Source: Paenibacillus albidus
Lineage (GTDB): Bacteria; Bacillota; Bacilli; Paenibacillales; Paenibacillaceae
Assembly: GCF_014644435.1 (NCBI RefSeq)
Contig: NZ_BMKR01000009.1
Coordinates: forward strand, 124,001-188,000
DNA: 64,000 nt
Direction: 5' to 3'
The notes under the pieces are model-generated. The model was not told the DNA's origin and made no database searches. It was given only the letters and a program-made list of their open reading frames with translations. Both the position numbers and the translations under genes were made by a program. This document shows, one piece after another, positions 54,546-64,000 of the stretch (position 1 is the first letter of the stretch; every line of letters starts with the position of its first letter).

Positions 54546-54586
54546 ATTCTAACTACCTAAATTAGAACTATACTGAAGTAGGTCCT

Positions 54587-55990
54587 TTAGAGAATATACT
54601 GACTTAAGTCACGGTCTTGGGCAATTCCGGATAATTTCTCGCGGACATACTCCGGAGTGATAACCATTGTATCCAAAGTTAATTCGGGAGCTTCAAAAGA
54701 TAGATCTTCCAGAAGCTTCTCCAAAATCGTATGCAGACGCCGCGCCCCAATATTCTCCATATTCTGATTAACCGAAGCTGCTATTTTGGCGATCTCGTGA
54801 ATGGCTTCCTTCTGGAACTGCACCTCAATATTCTCGGTCTGCAGCAAATTGACATATTGTTTGGTTAGAGCATTCTCCGGTTCAGTCAAAATAGATACAA
54901 AATCCTCAAAAGTAAGACTGCTCAGTTCTACACGGATCGGAAAGCGCCCCTGCAGCTCGGGAATGAGATCTGAAGGCTTGGCGACATGGAAAGCCCCAGC
55001 GGCCATAAACAGGACGTAGTCCGTCTTTACAGGGCCATATTTCGTCATCACTGTAGAGCCTTCAACAATAGGCAGGATATCGCGTTGAACGCCCTCACGG
55101 GAGACATCCGGTCCTGAACCCTTGCCCTGGCTGGCCACTTTATCAATCTCATCAATGAAAATAATGCCTGACTGCTCGGCGCGTGCTACGGACTCCTGGA
55201 TCACATCGTCCATATCAATCAGCTTGGCTGCTTCGTCTTGAATCAGCACCTTGCGTGCTTCCCGTATGGGCAGCTTACGTTTCTTGGTCCGCTTAGGCAG
55301 CAGGCTCCCGAACATTTCCTGCATGTTCATGCCCATCTGGTCGTTGCCCTGGCCTGCAAACATATCCAGCATGTTAGGTGCAGTGTCTTCCACGTCGATT
55401 TCAATGACGTCATCTTCCAGCTGTCCCGCCAACAGCTTGAACTTAATCCCCCGACGGCGTTCACTCAAGCTTCCGTCCTGCTCCGTATCTTCCTTTGTCT
55501 CTTCCTGACCTGCGCCATTTCCGCCAAAGATCATCTCAAAGGGATTCCGTTGGGATTTGCCTTTGGAGGAGGAAGGCGCCAGGATGGAGACAATCCGCTC
55601 ATTAGCCAATTCCTCGGCGCGGTCCTTGACCTTCTCAGTGCGTTCGAGCTTGACCATGCGTATGGCTGTCTCCACCAGATCGCGGACCATGGATTCCACA
55701 TCCCGCCCCACATAACCGACCTCGGTAAATTTGGTAGCCTCCACTTTAATAAAAGGAGCGTTGACAAGCTTAGCCAACCGCCGGGCAATTTCGGTCTTCC
55801 CGACGCCTGTTGGGCCAATCATCAAAATGTTCTTCGGAACCACTTCATCGCGCAGTTCCTCGGCCAGCAGGCTGCGCCGGTAGCGGTTGCGGAGAGCGAC
55901 TGCAACCGACTTCTTGGCCTGCTTCTGACCTACAATATACTTATCCAGTTCAGCTACAATTTGGCGGGGCGTAAGCGATTGATTCACCAT
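54587..55990 (-). CDS. hslU: HslU (ClpY) ATPase subunit of the HslVU protease
   Basis: AAA+ unfoldase that feeds substrates to HslV. The 467-residue protein has Walker A GPTGVGKT at 59-66, the GYVGRD pore loop, an I-domain (about 105-240), Walker B ([10 protein letters not shown]) and the C-terminal QYIL tail needed to activate HslV. The ATG at 55990 follows GGAGG by eight bases; the longer frame to 56020 was rejected. Confidence 0.97.
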   Translation of the reverse strand: MVNQSLTPRQIVAELDKYIVGQKQAKKSVAVALRNRYRRSLLAEELRDEVVPKNILMIGPTGVGKTEIARRLAKLVNAPFIKVEATKFTEVGYVGRDVESMVRDLVETAIRMVKLERTEKVKDRAEELANERIVSILAPSSSKGKSQRNPFEMIFGGNGAGQEETKEDTEQDGSLSERRRGIKFKLLAGQLEDDVIEIDVEDTAPNMLDMFAGQGNDQMGMNMQEMFGSLLPKRTKKRKLPIREARKVLIQDEAAKLIDMDDVIQESVARAEQSGIIFIDEIDKVASQGKGSGPDVSREGVQRDILPIVEGSTVMTKYGPVKTDYVLFMAAGAFHVAKPSDLIPELQGRFPIRVELSSLTFEDFVSILTEPENALTKQYVNLLQTENIEVQFQKEAIHEIAKIAASVNQNMENIGARRLHTILEKLLEDLSFEAPELTLDTMVITPEYVREKLSGIAQDRDLSQYIL

Positions 55991-56027
55991 CGTGTATTCC
56001 TCCATCTCTTCTTGTGGCAACTATTGC

Positions 56028-56570
56028 CTATAATTGTTCAACAATAATATTGGAATTCGTATACACACAGATTTCAGACGCAATCTGCAAAGCTTCTCTG
56101 GCAATATCCGCCGCACTCATGCTTGCAGCATGGCGTTTCAGCGCACGGCCGGAAGCCAGGGCAAAGTTGCCGCCGGAGCCAATGGCAAGCACATCGTCAT
56201 CGGGTTCGATAATTTCACCGTTACCGGAGATCAGCAGCATGCCTTCTTTATCCATAACGATCATCAACGCTTCGAGCTTGCGCAGGATCCGGTCCTGCCG
56301 CCAGTCTTTGGCAAGCTCAACAGCGGCCCGCTGCAGATTACCGTGATGCTCCTCAAGCTTGCCTTCGAACTTCTCAAACAACGTGATCGCATCCGCTACC
56401 GAACCGGCAAATCCGGCGATAACCTGTCCTCTGTACAAGCGGCGAACCTTTTTGGCTGTCGTCTTCATGATGACACTTTCTCCAAAAGTAACCTGGCCGT
56501 CCCCGGCTATCGCCGCCTGGCCATTATGTCTTACAGCACATATTGTAGTCGCATGAAAGCTTGGAACCAT
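56028..56570 (-). CDS. hslV: HslV (ClpQ) protease subunit
   Basis: Threonine/serine-type peptidase ring of HslVU. The 180-residue protein has [21 protein letters not shown] (here shown in part), [20 protein letters not shown] and [14 protein letters not shown]. It begins MVPSFHATT, so residue 2 is Val, not the Thr of E. coli-type enzymes after Met removal or the Ser2 described for B. subtilis ClpQ. T8-T9 align with the usual catalytic Thr pair. Processing is therefore uncertain. Confidence 0.95.
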   Translation of the reverse strand: MVPSFHATTICAVRHNGQAAIAGDGQVTFGESVIMKTTAKKVRRLYRGQVIAGFAGSVADAITLFEKFEGKLEEHHGNLQRAAVELAKDWRQDRILRKLEALMIVMDKEGMLLISGNGEIIEPDDDVLAIGSGGNFALASGRALKRHAASMSAADIAREALQIASEICVYTNSNIIVEQL

Positions 56571-56605
56571 AATTGCAGTGCCTCCTTTGTATAAAAAATG
56601 CAGTT

Positions 56606-57976
56606 TTACTCTTGATTCTCGCCTGACTCTTCCTTAACCTCCGGCTCTGCATAAGCAAGCCCTGTGCGAGCCGCAAACCCGGCAATGCTCTCCAGTGCAC
56701 GGTGGGCCAGAAGCTCATTTTTTTCTTTTTTGCTCCGGAATCTTTTCTCCGCTTTGGGCAGCAGGCCGAAATTCGCATTCATCGGCTGAAAATGCTCCGG
56801 GTCGGCAGAGGTAATGTATGCAGGCATACTTCCCAGTACACTATCCTCGGGAAAAATCAGTCCCTCTTGACCGAGCGCGGCTCTCGCAGCGTTAATCCCG
56901 GCAATAAGGCCCGAAGCCGCAGATTCCACATAACCCTCCACACCGGTCATCTGACCGGCAAAGAACAGCCTTTCGCGCCCTTTCATTTGATAAGTAGGCT
57001 GCAAGAGCTTAGGAGAATTGATAAAGGTATTGCGGTGCATGACACCATAACGCACGTATTCAGCATTTTCCAGACCCGGAATTAACGAAAACACCCGCTT
57101 TTGCTCCCCCCATTTCAAATGGGTCTGAAAGCCGACCAGATTATAGAGAGTCCCGGCAGCGTTATCCTGGCGAAGCTGTACTACGGCATAGGGGAGCTTG
57201 CCGGTATGAGGATTCACCAGACCAACCGGTTTCATCGGCCCGAACAGTGCGGTCTGCTTGCCGCGCTTCATCATAATTTCGATGGGCATACAGCCTTCAA
57301 AATAAATCTCTTTCTCAAAATCTTTAAGCGCAGCTGTCTCTGCAGAAATCAGCGCGTCATAAAAAACATCAAATTCTTCTTCCGTCATCGGACAATTCAA
57401 ATAGGCCGCTTCTCCCTTGTCGTACCGGGAAGCCAGATATACCTTGTTCATGTCGATGGAATCCTTCTCGACGATAGGTGCTGCGGCATCGTAGAAGTAA
57501 AAATATTCTTCGCCAAGCAGCGCTTTAATCTCTGACGACAAGGACGGTGAGGTGAGCGGGCCTGTCGCAATGACCACGATCCCTTCCTCCGGTATATGTG
57601 TCAATTCTTCATTTATAACTTCCACAAGGGGATGATTATGCAGTGTACCTGTGATCTCTCCGGAGAATCCATCTCGGTCTACGGCAAGTGCACCCCCGGC
57701 CGGAACTGCGTTGCGGTCGGCTGCTCCCAGCACCAGCGAATTCAGGCGGCGCATTTCTTCCTTCAAGACACCAACCGCATTGCCCAAACCATTGGCACGC
57801 AAGGAATTGCTGCATACCAGCTCGGCAAACTGATCCGTATGATGTGCCGGTGTTTTTACGACAGGTCTCATTTCATATAATCTGACCGGAACACCATGAG
57901 AGGCGATTTGCCATGCCGCCTCGCTCCCTGCAAGTCCTGCACCTATTACTGTTACTTTCGCTGTATTATCCGTCAC
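56606..57976 (-). CDS. trmFO: Methylenetetrahydrofolate-tRNA-(uracil-5-)-methyltransferase TrmFO
   Basis: Folate- and FAD-dependent enzyme that makes ribothymidine 54 in tRNA of many Gram-positives. The 456-residue protein has the FAD-binding motif GAGLAGSEA at 12-20, the conserved [17 protein letters not shown] region and the GCMPIEIM Cys segment. It starts with GTG (57976) after AGGAGG. It lies between topA and hslV; in B. subtilis xerC (codV) lies between these, but it is absent here. Confidence 0.97.
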   Translation of the reverse strand: MTDNTAKVTVIGAGLAGSEAAWQIASHGVPVRLYEMRPVVKTPAHHTDQFAELVCSNSLRANGLGNAVGVLKEEMRRLNSLVLGAADRNAVPAGGALAVDRDGFSGEITGTLHNHPLVEVINEELTHIPEEGIVVIATGPLTSPSLSSEIKALLGEEYFYFYDAAAPIVEKDSIDMNKVYLASRYDKGEAAYLNCPMTEEEFDVFYDALISAETAALKDFEKEIYFEGCMPIEIMMKRGKQTALFGPMKPVGLVNPHTGKLPYAVVQLRQDNAAGTLYNLVGFQTHLKWGEQKRVFSLIPGLENAEYVRYGVMHRNTFINSPKLLQPTYQMKGRERLFFAGQMTGVEGYVESAASGLIAGINAARAALGQEGLIFPEDSVLGSMPAYITSADPEHFQPMNANFGLLPKAEKRFRSKKEKNELLAHRALESIAGFAARTGLAYAEPEVKEESGENQE

Positions 57977-58003
57977 GTTCTTATTTCCTCCTGCTTAAGA
58001 CTG

Positions 58004-60103
58004 TTATTCTGCCAGTTCATCTTCATTTTCCAGAACGGCTTCGGTATGATCGCATGCCGTACATTGCAGCTTCGTTCCCTGTTTATTGCGTTTTTCGATC
58101 ATCCAGGCTCCACATGAAGGACATGGCTTAGTGGAGGGTCTATCCCAGGAAACAAAATCACAGCCCGGGTATTGATCGCAGCCGTAGAAGACACGTCCTT
58201 TTTTGCTTCGGCGTTCTACGACCTTGCCTTCGTGGCATTTCGGACAGCTGACGCCAATATCCTTCACAATGGGCTTGGTGTTCCGGCATTCCGGGAATCC
58301 GGAGCAGGCCAAAAATTTACCGAAACGGCCCAGCTTGTATACCAGATGTTTGCCGCACTTCTCGCAGAGCTCATCAGAGACCTCATCTTCAATCTCGATC
58401 TCTTTCATTTCCTCTTCGGCAAACACCAGCCTTTTCTCAAAAGACCCGTAAAATTCGGCCAGAACCTTCACCCAATTCTGTTCGCCTTCCTCCACATGGT
58501 CAAGATCCCCTTCCATGTTCGCGGTGAATTCCACATTGAGGATTTCGGGGAAAAATTGCTCCATCTGCTCGATGACCAGCTCGCCCAGCTCAGTAGGCAT
58601 GAACTTCTTTTCTTCAATCGCCACATAACCGCGTTTCTGAATGGTTTCCAGGGTTGGTGCATACGTACTTGGACGCCCTATCCCCAGCTCTTCCAGCGTC
58701 TTAACCAGCCGGGCTTCCGTGTAACGCGGAGGCGGCTGTGTAAAGTGCTGCTTCGGTTCGATTTCCTGTTTATTTAAATCATCTCCCGCTTGAAGAGGCG
58801 GCAAATACTTGTCTTCATCCGTGGTTCCATCATCGTTCCCTTCCACATACACCTTCATAAAACCGGGAAACGAAACCTTCGAGCCTACAGCCCTAAAGAT
58901 GGCCGTGCCGGCAGTGATATCCACCGAAAGCGTATCCAGCAGCGCAGAGGACATCTGGCTTGAAACAAAACGTTCCCAGATCAATTTGTACAGACGAAAT
59001 TGATCCCGGCTCATAAACTCCTTAACCTTGTCGGGCTCCCGCAAGGCTGAAGTAGGGCGGATCGCTTCATGGGCGTCCTGTGCGCCCGCTGCTTTTTTGG
59101 AGTATTGCCGCGGCGTCTCGGGTACGAACTTCTCGCCGTATTTAGCAGCAATCAATTCCTTGGCTTCATCCTGTGCTGTGGTCGAGATCCGGGTGGAGTC
59201 TGTACGCATATAGGTGATCAAACCTACGGTCCCCTCTTTACCCAGCTCCACGCCTTCATACAGCTGCTGCGCAACGGACATCGTCTTAGCGGCACGGAAC
59301 CCCAGCTTGCGGGCTGCTTCCTGCTGCAGGGAGCTTGTGGTGAACGGGGCGGAAGGATGACGTTGTCTTTCCTTTTCCTTGACTTCTTTGACTTTGAAAT
59401 CAGCGTTTTTGATAGCTTCCAGGACTTCCTGAACATCGCTCTCCTGATTCAACTCCTTCTTTACGCCGTCAAGCTTATGAAACTTGGCTTCAAAAGAGGA
59501 ATCCTTAATGCCGAGCCTCGCGGTTATGCTCCAATATTCGGTAGGCACAAATGCGGAAATTTCATTCTCCCGGTCCATAATAATCTTGACCGCAACCGAT
59601 TGCACCCGTCCGGCAGACAAGCCTTTTTTGACTTTCTTCCATAATAGGGGGCTGATCTTATAGCCTACCAGCCGATCCAGGATACGTCTTGCCTGCTGGG
59701 CGTTCACAAGATCCATATTAATTTTGCGCGGTGTCTTAAAAGCATCCTTTACCGCTTGTTTGGTAATCTCATTAAAAACAACCCTGCATTCCTGGGTCTG
59801 ATCCAAATCCAGCGCATGGGCCAGATGCCAGGCAATAGCTTCTCCTTCGCGATCCGGGTCAGCCGCCAGATAGACTTTTTTCACTTTTTTGCTGGCATCC
59901 TTCAGTTCCTTCAGGATGGAGCCTTTACCGCGAATGGTGATATATTTCGGGTTGAATTCATTTTCCACTTCGACGCCAATCTGGCTTTTCGGCAAATCCC
60001 GAATATGGCCCATCGAAGCCTTTACGATATATTTACTGCCTAAATATTTGCCAATTGTCTTCGCTTTTGCCGGCGACTCGACAATAACTAATGCATCCGC
60101 CAT
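58004..60103 (-). CDS. topA: DNA topoisomerase I
   Basis: Type IA topoisomerase that relaxes negative supercoils. The 699-residue protein has the TOPRIM domain ([33 protein letters not shown]), the active-site Tyr298 ([14 protein letters not shown]), and three C-terminal four-Cys zinc motifs starting at [18 protein letters not shown] and CPSCGAWM. The ATG at 60103 follows GGAGGAAGAACCT. It lies downstream of dprA. Confidence 0.98.
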   Translation of the reverse strand: MADALVIVESPAKAKTIGKYLGSKYIVKASMGHIRDLPKSQIGVEVENEFNPKYITIRGKGSILKELKDASKKVKKVYLAADPDREGEAIAWHLAHALDLDQTQECRVVFNEITKQAVKDAFKTPRKINMDLVNAQQARRILDRLVGYKISPLLWKKVKKGLSAGRVQSVAVKIIMDRENEISAFVPTEYWSITARLGIKDSSFEAKFHKLDGVKKELNQESDVQEVLEAIKNADFKVKEVKEKERQRHPSAPFTTSSLQQEAARKLGFRAAKTMSVAQQLYEGVELGKEGTVGLITYMRTDSTRISTTAQDEAKELIAAKYGEKFVPETPRQYSKKAAGAQDAHEAIRPTSALREPDKVKEFMSRDQFRLYKLIWERFVSSQMSSALLDTLSVDITAGTAIFRAVGSKVSFPGFMKVYVEGNDDGTTDEDKYLPPLQAGDDLNKQEIEPKQHFTQPPPRYTEARLVKTLEELGIGRPSTYAPTLETIQKRGYVAIEEKKFMPTELGELVIEQMEQFFPEILNVEFTANMEGDLDHVEEGEQNWVKVLAEFYGSFEKRLVFAEEEMKEIEIEDEVSDELCEKCGKHLVYKLGRFGKFLACSGFPECRNTKPIVKDIGVSCPKCHEGKVVERRSKKGRVFYGCDQYPGCDFVSWDRPSTKPCPSCGAWMIEKRNKQGTKLQCTACDHTEAVLENEDELAE

Positions 60104-60204
60104 AGGTTCTTCCTCCTAAAAGTTTGGCAACCATATGCTTCTGGAAAGCTTGTCACGAACAAAACCTGTCCCAGAGCACACACTTGACACTGCTCTCTTC
60201 TATA

Positions 60205-61323
60205 TTAAATAACTTTATAAATAGCACCGGGTAATTGTGTTACCACTTTTTTTATGATTAAAGATAACAGAACTGAATGCAAATGTCCAAAATCCCATTC
60301 TGCCCGTACAAGAAGCTCATCCAGCGTAAATGGCCCTTGATGCAGTATATGGTATAGTCGAGACTCCTCACTTGTCAATTTCTTTTCGGTGTACCCCTCG
60401 CCGGCCGGGGCTGCCAAAGACCCCTCAATCCCATGCTCCGCCTGGTTTTTTGGCAATAAAGAAATATATTCTTCCATAACGTCGGCTCCGCAGGTAATCA
60501 GCTTAGCTCCCTGTTTGATCAGATCCAGCGCTCCCCGGCTTTTGGGTGAGGTCACCGGTCCAGGTACAGCAAATATATCCCTGCCCGCCTCCAGAGCCGC
60601 ATCCGCAGTAATGAGCGATCCGCTGCGCACGTCCGCCTCCACAACCACCGTACCGAGTGTAAGACCGGCAATGATACGGTTGCGCTGCGGGAACAGTCCG
60701 GGATGGCTTTTGGTGCCCAAAGGATATTCGGTAATTACCAATCCCTCCTTGGCAATCAGGCGTTCAAGTTCCCTGTTCTCAGCCGGATAAACCTGATCCA
60801 ATCCAGTAGCTACAACAGCTATCGTTTTCCCCCGTTTCGACAACGCCGCTTCATGGCAGACACTGTCGATTCCCCGGGCCAGTCCGCTTACCACCGTGAA
60901 CCCTGCGCTACTAAGCTCTTCTGCCAACATTGCTCCTACCTTCCGTCCGTATGCAGTCGGCACACGTGTTCCAACCATAGCGATGGCTGGCCCCGACAGC
61001 AAGTCCAGGTTTCCCCGGTAATAGAGCACCCAGGGAGGCTGCGCGGTCTCCTTCAACAGCTCAGGATAATCCGCATCGAGTACAGTAAGCATCGCCACAC
61101 CGTTACTTTTCATCTGATCGCGCCGTGCTGCAATCCATTCCACAGAATAATTGGCAGCCAGCTGGTTCGACACCTTAGCCGTAAAACCGAAAGCTTCCCA
61201 TTCCTCCAACCGGCAGGATAATGCATTTTCTCTCAAAAAGCCGGCTTTGCAAACCTTGTCGATGCTTTTCCAGCCAATGCCTTCGGTTTCATGTAAGCCG
61301 AATAACAGGTCACGCTTATCCAT
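60205..61323 (-). CDS. dprA: DNA-processing protein DprA
   Basis: DprA binds incoming single-stranded DNA and loads RecA during transformation. The 372-residue protein has an N-terminal SAM-like region (about 1-60), the Rossmann core with AMVGTRVPTAYGRKVG, VSGLARGIDSVCHEAA, EYPLGTKSHPGLFPQRNRII and VEADVRSGSLITA, and a C-terminal winged helix (about 310-372, GPFTLDELLVRAEWDFGHLH). The ATG at 61323 follows AAAGGAG. Confidence 0.96.
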   Translation of the reverse strand: MDKRDLLFGLHETEGIGWKSIDKVCKAGFLRENALSCRLEEWEAFGFTAKVSNQLAANYSVEWIAARRDQMKSNGVAMLTVLDADYPELLKETAQPPWVLYYRGNLDLLSGPAIAMVGTRVPTAYGRKVGAMLAEELSSAGFTVVSGLARGIDSVCHEAALSKRGKTIAVVATGLDQVYPAENRELERLIAKEGLVITEYPLGTKSHPGLFPQRNRIIAGLTLGTVVVEADVRSGSLITADAALEAGRDIFAVPGPVTSPKSRGALDLIKQGAKLITCGADVMEEYISLLPKNQAEHGIEGSLAAPAGEGYTEKKLTSEESRLYHILHQGPFTLDELLVRAEWDFGHLHSVLLSLIIKKVVTQLPGAIYKVI

Positions 61324-61429
61324 ATGTATAATCTCCTTTTATGCGGAAGGTCCCGCCTTCCCGATTTTGTACCGCCATAATTCAAGAGCACCACCCTCCG
61401 AACGACTCCAAACAGCTGCATAAAAACGC

Positions 61430-61475
61430 AAAAAAGCAGCCTTTTATCCCTTGGTCAGGAATAGAAAGGCTGCTT
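61430..61475 (-). terminator. Intrinsic terminator after sucD
   Basis: AAGCAGCCTTT (61465-61475) pairs perfectly with AAAGGCTGCTT (61434-61444), followed by six or more U. It separates sucCD from dprA. A second hairpin (61497-61528, ACGAAAGA with TCTTTCGT) lies between the sucD stop codon and this terminator. Confidence 0.9.
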
Positions 61476-61496
61476 ACCTTTACTAATGGAGGGCGC

Positions 61497-61528
61497 ACGA
61501 AAGAAATCCAAATGATGGAGTCTTTCGT
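61497..61528 (-). repeat. Hairpin between sucD and its terminator
   Basis: An 8-bp outer stem (ACGAAAGA/TCTTTCGT) with an inner TCC/GGA pairing. It has no U-tract. It could protect the sucCD mRNA 3' end, but no role can be assigned. Confidence 0.5.
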
Positions 61529-61559
61529 AGCAATATGTTAGTTAGAGATTAGGATTTAA

Positions 61560-62489
61560 TCAGTGCGTGGTGCAGGCATTCAGCATGCCGCGTTCTTCAA
61601 GTACACTCACGAGTGTAGAGCCCATTTCGGCAGGGGTTGGAGCCACCTTGATCCCGCAGGCTTCCAATACCTTTATCTTCTCGCTGGCCGTACCCTTGCC
61701 TCCGGAGATTATTGCACCGGCGTGACCCATCCGTTTGCCTGGAGGTGCAGTTGCCCCACCAATAAAGCCGACTACCGGTTTGGTCATGTTCTCACGTATC
61801 CACTCAGCCGCTTCTTCCTCTGCCGTCCCACCGATTTCACCAATCATAATGACCGCTTTGGTATTCGGGTCTTCATTGAAAAGCTTCAAAATATCAATGA
61901 ATTCGGAGCCTTTAACAGGGTCTCCTCCGATACCTACAGCCGAAGATTGTCCAATACCACGGGTGGTCAGCTGGTGCACCGCCTCATAGGTGAGGGTCCC
62001 GCTGCGGGAGACAACACCCACGTAACCAGGCATATGAATATAACCCGGCATAATCCCGATTTTACATTCTCCAGGAGTAATAACTCCCGGGCAGTTCGGC
62101 CCGATTAATACAGTAGAACGCCCTTCCATATAACGGGAGACTTTGACCATATCCAGCACCGGAATGCCTTCTGTGATACAAATCACCAGCTCAAGCCCGG
62201 CATCCACAGCTTCCATAATTGAATCTGCGGCAAAAGCCGGCGGTACATAGATTACACTTGCGGTGGCGCCTGTTGCCGCCTTGGCTGCCACTACGGTGTC
62301 AAATACCGGAAGACTGACTTCACTGCCGTTCTCCAGCGTGATATTGACAGACGTCCCCCCTTTACCCGGAGTCACACCCCCGACCATCTGTGTGCCGTAA
62401 TCCAGGGCTCCTTTGGTATGGAACAGCCCCGTGGAACCGGTAATTCCCTGTGTAATGACTTTTGTATTTTTATCTACAAGAATGCTCAT
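61560..62489 (-). CDS. sucD: Succinyl-CoA synthetase alpha subunit
   Basis: ADP-forming succinate-CoA ligase of the TCA cycle; this subunit carries the phosphohistidine and the CoA site. The 309-residue protein has the CoA-binding [12 protein letters not shown] near residue 16, [20 protein letters not shown] and the phospho-acceptor His256 in [10 protein letters not shown]. The ATG at 62489 was chosen; an upstream in-frame TTG would add six residues and has no ribosome binding site. The GGGATG site is weak. Confidence 0.97.
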   Translation of the reverse strand: MSILVDKNTKVITQGITGSTGLFHTKGALDYGTQMVGGVTPGKGGTSVNITLENGSEVSLPVFDTVVAAKAATGATASVIYVPPAFAADSIMEAVDAGLELVICITEGIPVLDMVKVSRYMEGRSTVLIGPNCPGVITPGECKIGIMPGYIHMPGYVGVVSRSGTLTYEAVHQLTTRGIGQSSAVGIGGDPVKGSEFIDILKLFNEDPNTKAVIMIGEIGGTAEEEAAEWIRENMTKPVVGFIGGATAPPGKRMGHAGAIISGGKGTASEKIKVLEACGIKVAPTPAEMGSTLVSVLEERGMLNACTTH

Positions 62490-62549
62490 GCTTAAGTCAC
62501 ATCCCAACTTATATTGTCAAATACGTGAACTGGCACCTTCGCTTCGTTA

Positions 62550-63710
62550 TTACTGTACAAGGGAAACAATCTTGCGGGCTCCATCCGCCATCGAATCGGC
62601 AGGTACGATGTTGAGTCCCGACCCGGCCAAAATCTCCTTGCCCAGACTTACATTGGTTCCTTCCAGCCTTACAACCAGCGGTTTGGTCAAGCCGAGTTGT
62701 CTCGCCGCTTCCACTACCCCGTTGGCAATAACGTCACAACGCATGATACCGCCAAATATATTGACGAATATACCGCTTACTTTGGCATCCGACAAAATAA
62801 TCTTAAAAGCTTCCGTGACCTTCTCCGTAGTTGCACCGCCCCCTACGTCCAGGAAGTTGGCGGGTTCGCCGCCATAGTATTTAATAATGTCCATCGTAGC
62901 CATTGCCAGACCGGCACCATTCACCATACAGCCAATATTGCCGTCAAGAGCGATATAGCTGAGGTCATATTTGGAGGCCTCGATCTCCTTCTCATCCTCT
63001 TCCTCCAGATCACGGAGCTCCAGAATATCCTTATGGCGGAACAAGGCATTGGAGTCAAAGTTCAGCTTGGCATCCAAAGCCATGACATTTCCGTCTGCAG
63101 TAACGACCAGCGGATTAATCTCCGCAATGGAACAGTCTTTATCTACAAAAGCAGAATACAGCGCTTGCATGAACTTCACAGTTTTCCCAACAAGTTCGCT
63201 TGGAATAGCGATGCTGTAAGCAAGTTTGCGGGCCTGGAAGGTCTGCAAGCCCACAGCCGGATCAATAATTTCTTTAAAAATCTTCTCCGGATGTGTTTCT
63301 GCGACTTCCTCAATCTCCGTTCCGCCTTCTTCGGAGGCCATCATGACGATCCGTCCGGAAGTGCGGTCCACAACCAAACCGATGTAGTACTCCTTCACAA
63401 TCTGACAACCTTCTTCAATCAGCAGGCGTTGTACCAGCTTGCCTTCCGGTCCGGTCTGATGGGTAATCAGTGTCTTCCCGAGAATTTCACCTGCAAAACT
63501 GCGCACTTCATCAATATTCTTGGCTACCTTAACCCCTCCGGCTTTACCGCGTCCGCCCGCATGAATCTGAGCTTTGACAACAACTACCGGTGTGCTCAGC
63601 GACTCTGCGGCTTCCACCGCTTCCTCCACTGTATAAGCTACTTTGCCGTTCGGTACGGATACACCGTACTTCTTAAGTACTTCTTTTCCCTGATACTCGT
63701 GGATATTCAT
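62550..63710 (-). CDS. sucC: Succinyl-CoA synthetase beta subunit
   Basis: The ATP-grasp subunit that binds nucleotide and succinate. The 386-residue protein has [55 protein letters not shown] and [20 protein letters not shown] with FLDVGGGA. Length is normal. The ATG at 63710 follows AGGAGG. It begins the sucCD unit. Confidence 0.98.
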   Translation of the reverse strand: MNIHEYQGKEVLKKYGVSVPNGKVAYTVEEAVEAAESLSTPVVVVKAQIHAGGRGKAGGVKVAKNIDEVRSFAGEILGKTLITHQTGPEGKLVQRLLIEEGCQIVKEYYIGLVVDRTSGRIVMMASEEGGTEIEEVAETHPEKIFKEIIDPAVGLQTFQARKLAYSIAIPSELVGKTVKFMQALYSAFVDKDCSIAEINPLVVTADGNVMALDAKLNFDSNALFRHKDILELRDLEEEDEKEIEASKYDLSYIALDGNIGCMVNGAGLAMATMDIIKYYGGEPANFLDVGGGATTEKVTEAFKIILSDAKVSGIFVNIFGGIMRCDVIANGVVEAARQLGLTKPLVVRLEGTNVSLGKEILAGSGLNIVPADSMADGARKIVSLVQ

Positions 63711-63833
63711 TCCGGAAGCCTCCTAAAGTGTTGCGGTGACATCTGCAGGCAGCCTGCCGTCCTTCCGCTTTCCGTTTTGATTGCCGCAAGTCGGGTCCGA
63801 GGTCCCGGTTCATAGAGCGATACCGGAACAAGC

Positions 63834-63879
63834 AGAAACGGCACAACCGTCTTTCTGTCGAAGACGGCCTCGCGTTTCT
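63834..63879 (-). promoter_or_regulatory. Structured element in the sucC leader
   Basis: A two-part stem-loop: AGAAACG/CGTTTCT outer arms (63873-63879 with 63834-63840) enclose a CCGTCTT/AAGACGG inner stem (63861-63867 with 63847-63853). No U-tract follows. It lies in the first part of a leader of about 180 bases before sucC. The family is not recognised. Confidence 0.5.
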
Positions 63880-63896
63880 ACGAGAGACATAGGGGC

Positions 63897-63925
63897 ATTA
63901 TAAGACACAAGCTCATAACTGCCGA
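63897..63925 (-). promoter_or_regulatory. Candidate sigma-A promoter of sucCD
   Basis: The -35 TCGGCA (63920-63925) and perfect -10 TATAAT (63897-63902) are 17 bases apart. The remaining upstream sequence to the window end is A+T-rich and holds no gene I can support. Confidence 0.6.
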
Positions 63926-63964
63926 TATGCCAATAAAGGAAACCCAGATTAGTGTAACATGTTT

Positions 63965-63978
63965 TTAAAACGCTTTCC
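63965..63978 (-). promoter_or_regulatory. Possible CcpA (cre) site upstream of sucCD
   Basis: GGAAAGCGTTTTAA differs from the cre consensus TGWAARCGYTWNCW at two positions. It lies about 40 bases upstream of the candidate -35. TCA-cycle genes are often under catabolite control in Bacillales. With two mismatches this is weak evidence. Confidence 0.3.
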
Positions 63979-64000
63979 TTAAAAACTTTCAATATATATA

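Larger units (their letters stand above)
54211..54586 (-). promoter_or_regulatory. Intergenic regulatory region upstream of flgB
   Basis: The 376-base gap between hslU and flgB holds no credible gene. In the leftward direction it contains an AT-rich inverted repeat with 8-bp arms (54541-54567), a sigma-D-like promoter (54519-54545), a terminator (54408-54438), a sigma-A-like promoter (54299-54327) and a leader of about 80 bases. B. subtilis has codY in this place; no codY is present. I found no known riboswitch motif by eye. Confidence 0.75.

Noticed and set aside
54211-54586. c-di-GMP or other known riboswitch in front of flgB, as in some Clostridia
   Set aside because: I could not find the expected conserved core by eye; the only clear structures are the terminator and simple inverted repeats.
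62697-63815. 372-codon plus-strand frame opposite sucC
   Set aside because: Antisense shadow of a complete sucC; no motifs and no translation signal.
63810-63992. 60-codon minus-strand frame upstream of sucC
   Set aside because: It contains the candidate -35/-10 and the leader stem-loop, has no good ribosome binding site and no recognisable sequence.

Overview
The window is a chromosomal core region of a Gram-positive bacterium of the order Bacillales, most likely Paenibacillus or a close relative. This is inferred from gene content and order; no species can be named from sequence alone. All 65 genes I support lie on the minus strand, so transcription runs from right (64000) to left (1). The order is close to that of Bacillus subtilis: sucC-sucD-dprA-topA-trmFO-hslV-hslU, then the fla/che operon, then rpsB-tsf-pyrH-frr-uppS-cdsA-dxr-rseP-proS-polC, then rimP-nusA-ylxR-ylxQ-infB-rbfA-nrnA-truB-ribF, then rpsO-pnp. 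Differences from B. subtilis include the absence of xerC/codV (expected between trmFO and hslV), the absence of codY (expected between hslU and flgB), an archaeal/eukaryotic-type prolyl-tRNA synthetase, and extra unassigned genes in the chemotaxis tail. No insertion sequence, prophage, CRISPR array, rRNA or tRNA was found.

Right part (about 54587-64000): succinyl-CoA synthetase (sucCD) with a structured leader and a strong terminator, then dprA, topA, the tRNA methyltransferase trmFO and the HslVU protease.

Middle part (about 22656-54586): one long flagellar/chemotaxis operon starting at flgB. It encodes the rod and MS ring (flgB, flgC, fliE, fliF), switch (fliG, fliM, fliY), export apparatus (fliH, fliI, fliJ, fliO, fliP, fliQ, fliR, flhB, flhA), hook assembly (fliK, flgD, flgE), placement GTPase/ATPase (flhF, flhG), the chemotaxis kinase system (cheB, cheA, cheW, cheC, cheD, cheY) and sigma-D. 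After sigD come a FapA-domain protein, an unknown small protein, a SwrB-like protein and a membrane-anchored YceG/MltG-fold protein. A perfect intrinsic terminator lies inside the operon between flgE and swrD. The flgB upstream region holds a sigma-A-like promoter, a sigma-D-like promoter and a terminator between them.

Left part (1-22655): translation and envelope genes. rpsB has its own promoter with a perfect 17-bp palindrome as spacer. tsf, pyrH and frr follow, then isoprenoid/phospholipid genes (uppS, cdsA, dxr), the site-2 protease rseP, proS and polC. The nusA-infB operon starts from a near-consensus promoter with a leader hairpin that resembles the NusA-sensitive attenuator known in B. 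subtilis. rpsO and pnp close the window, with pnp cut by the left edge.

Many starts were moved from the longest ORF to a codon preceded by a good GGAGG-type ribosome binding site; TTG and GTG starts are common. ATGA or 8-base gene overlaps are frequent and point to translational coupling.
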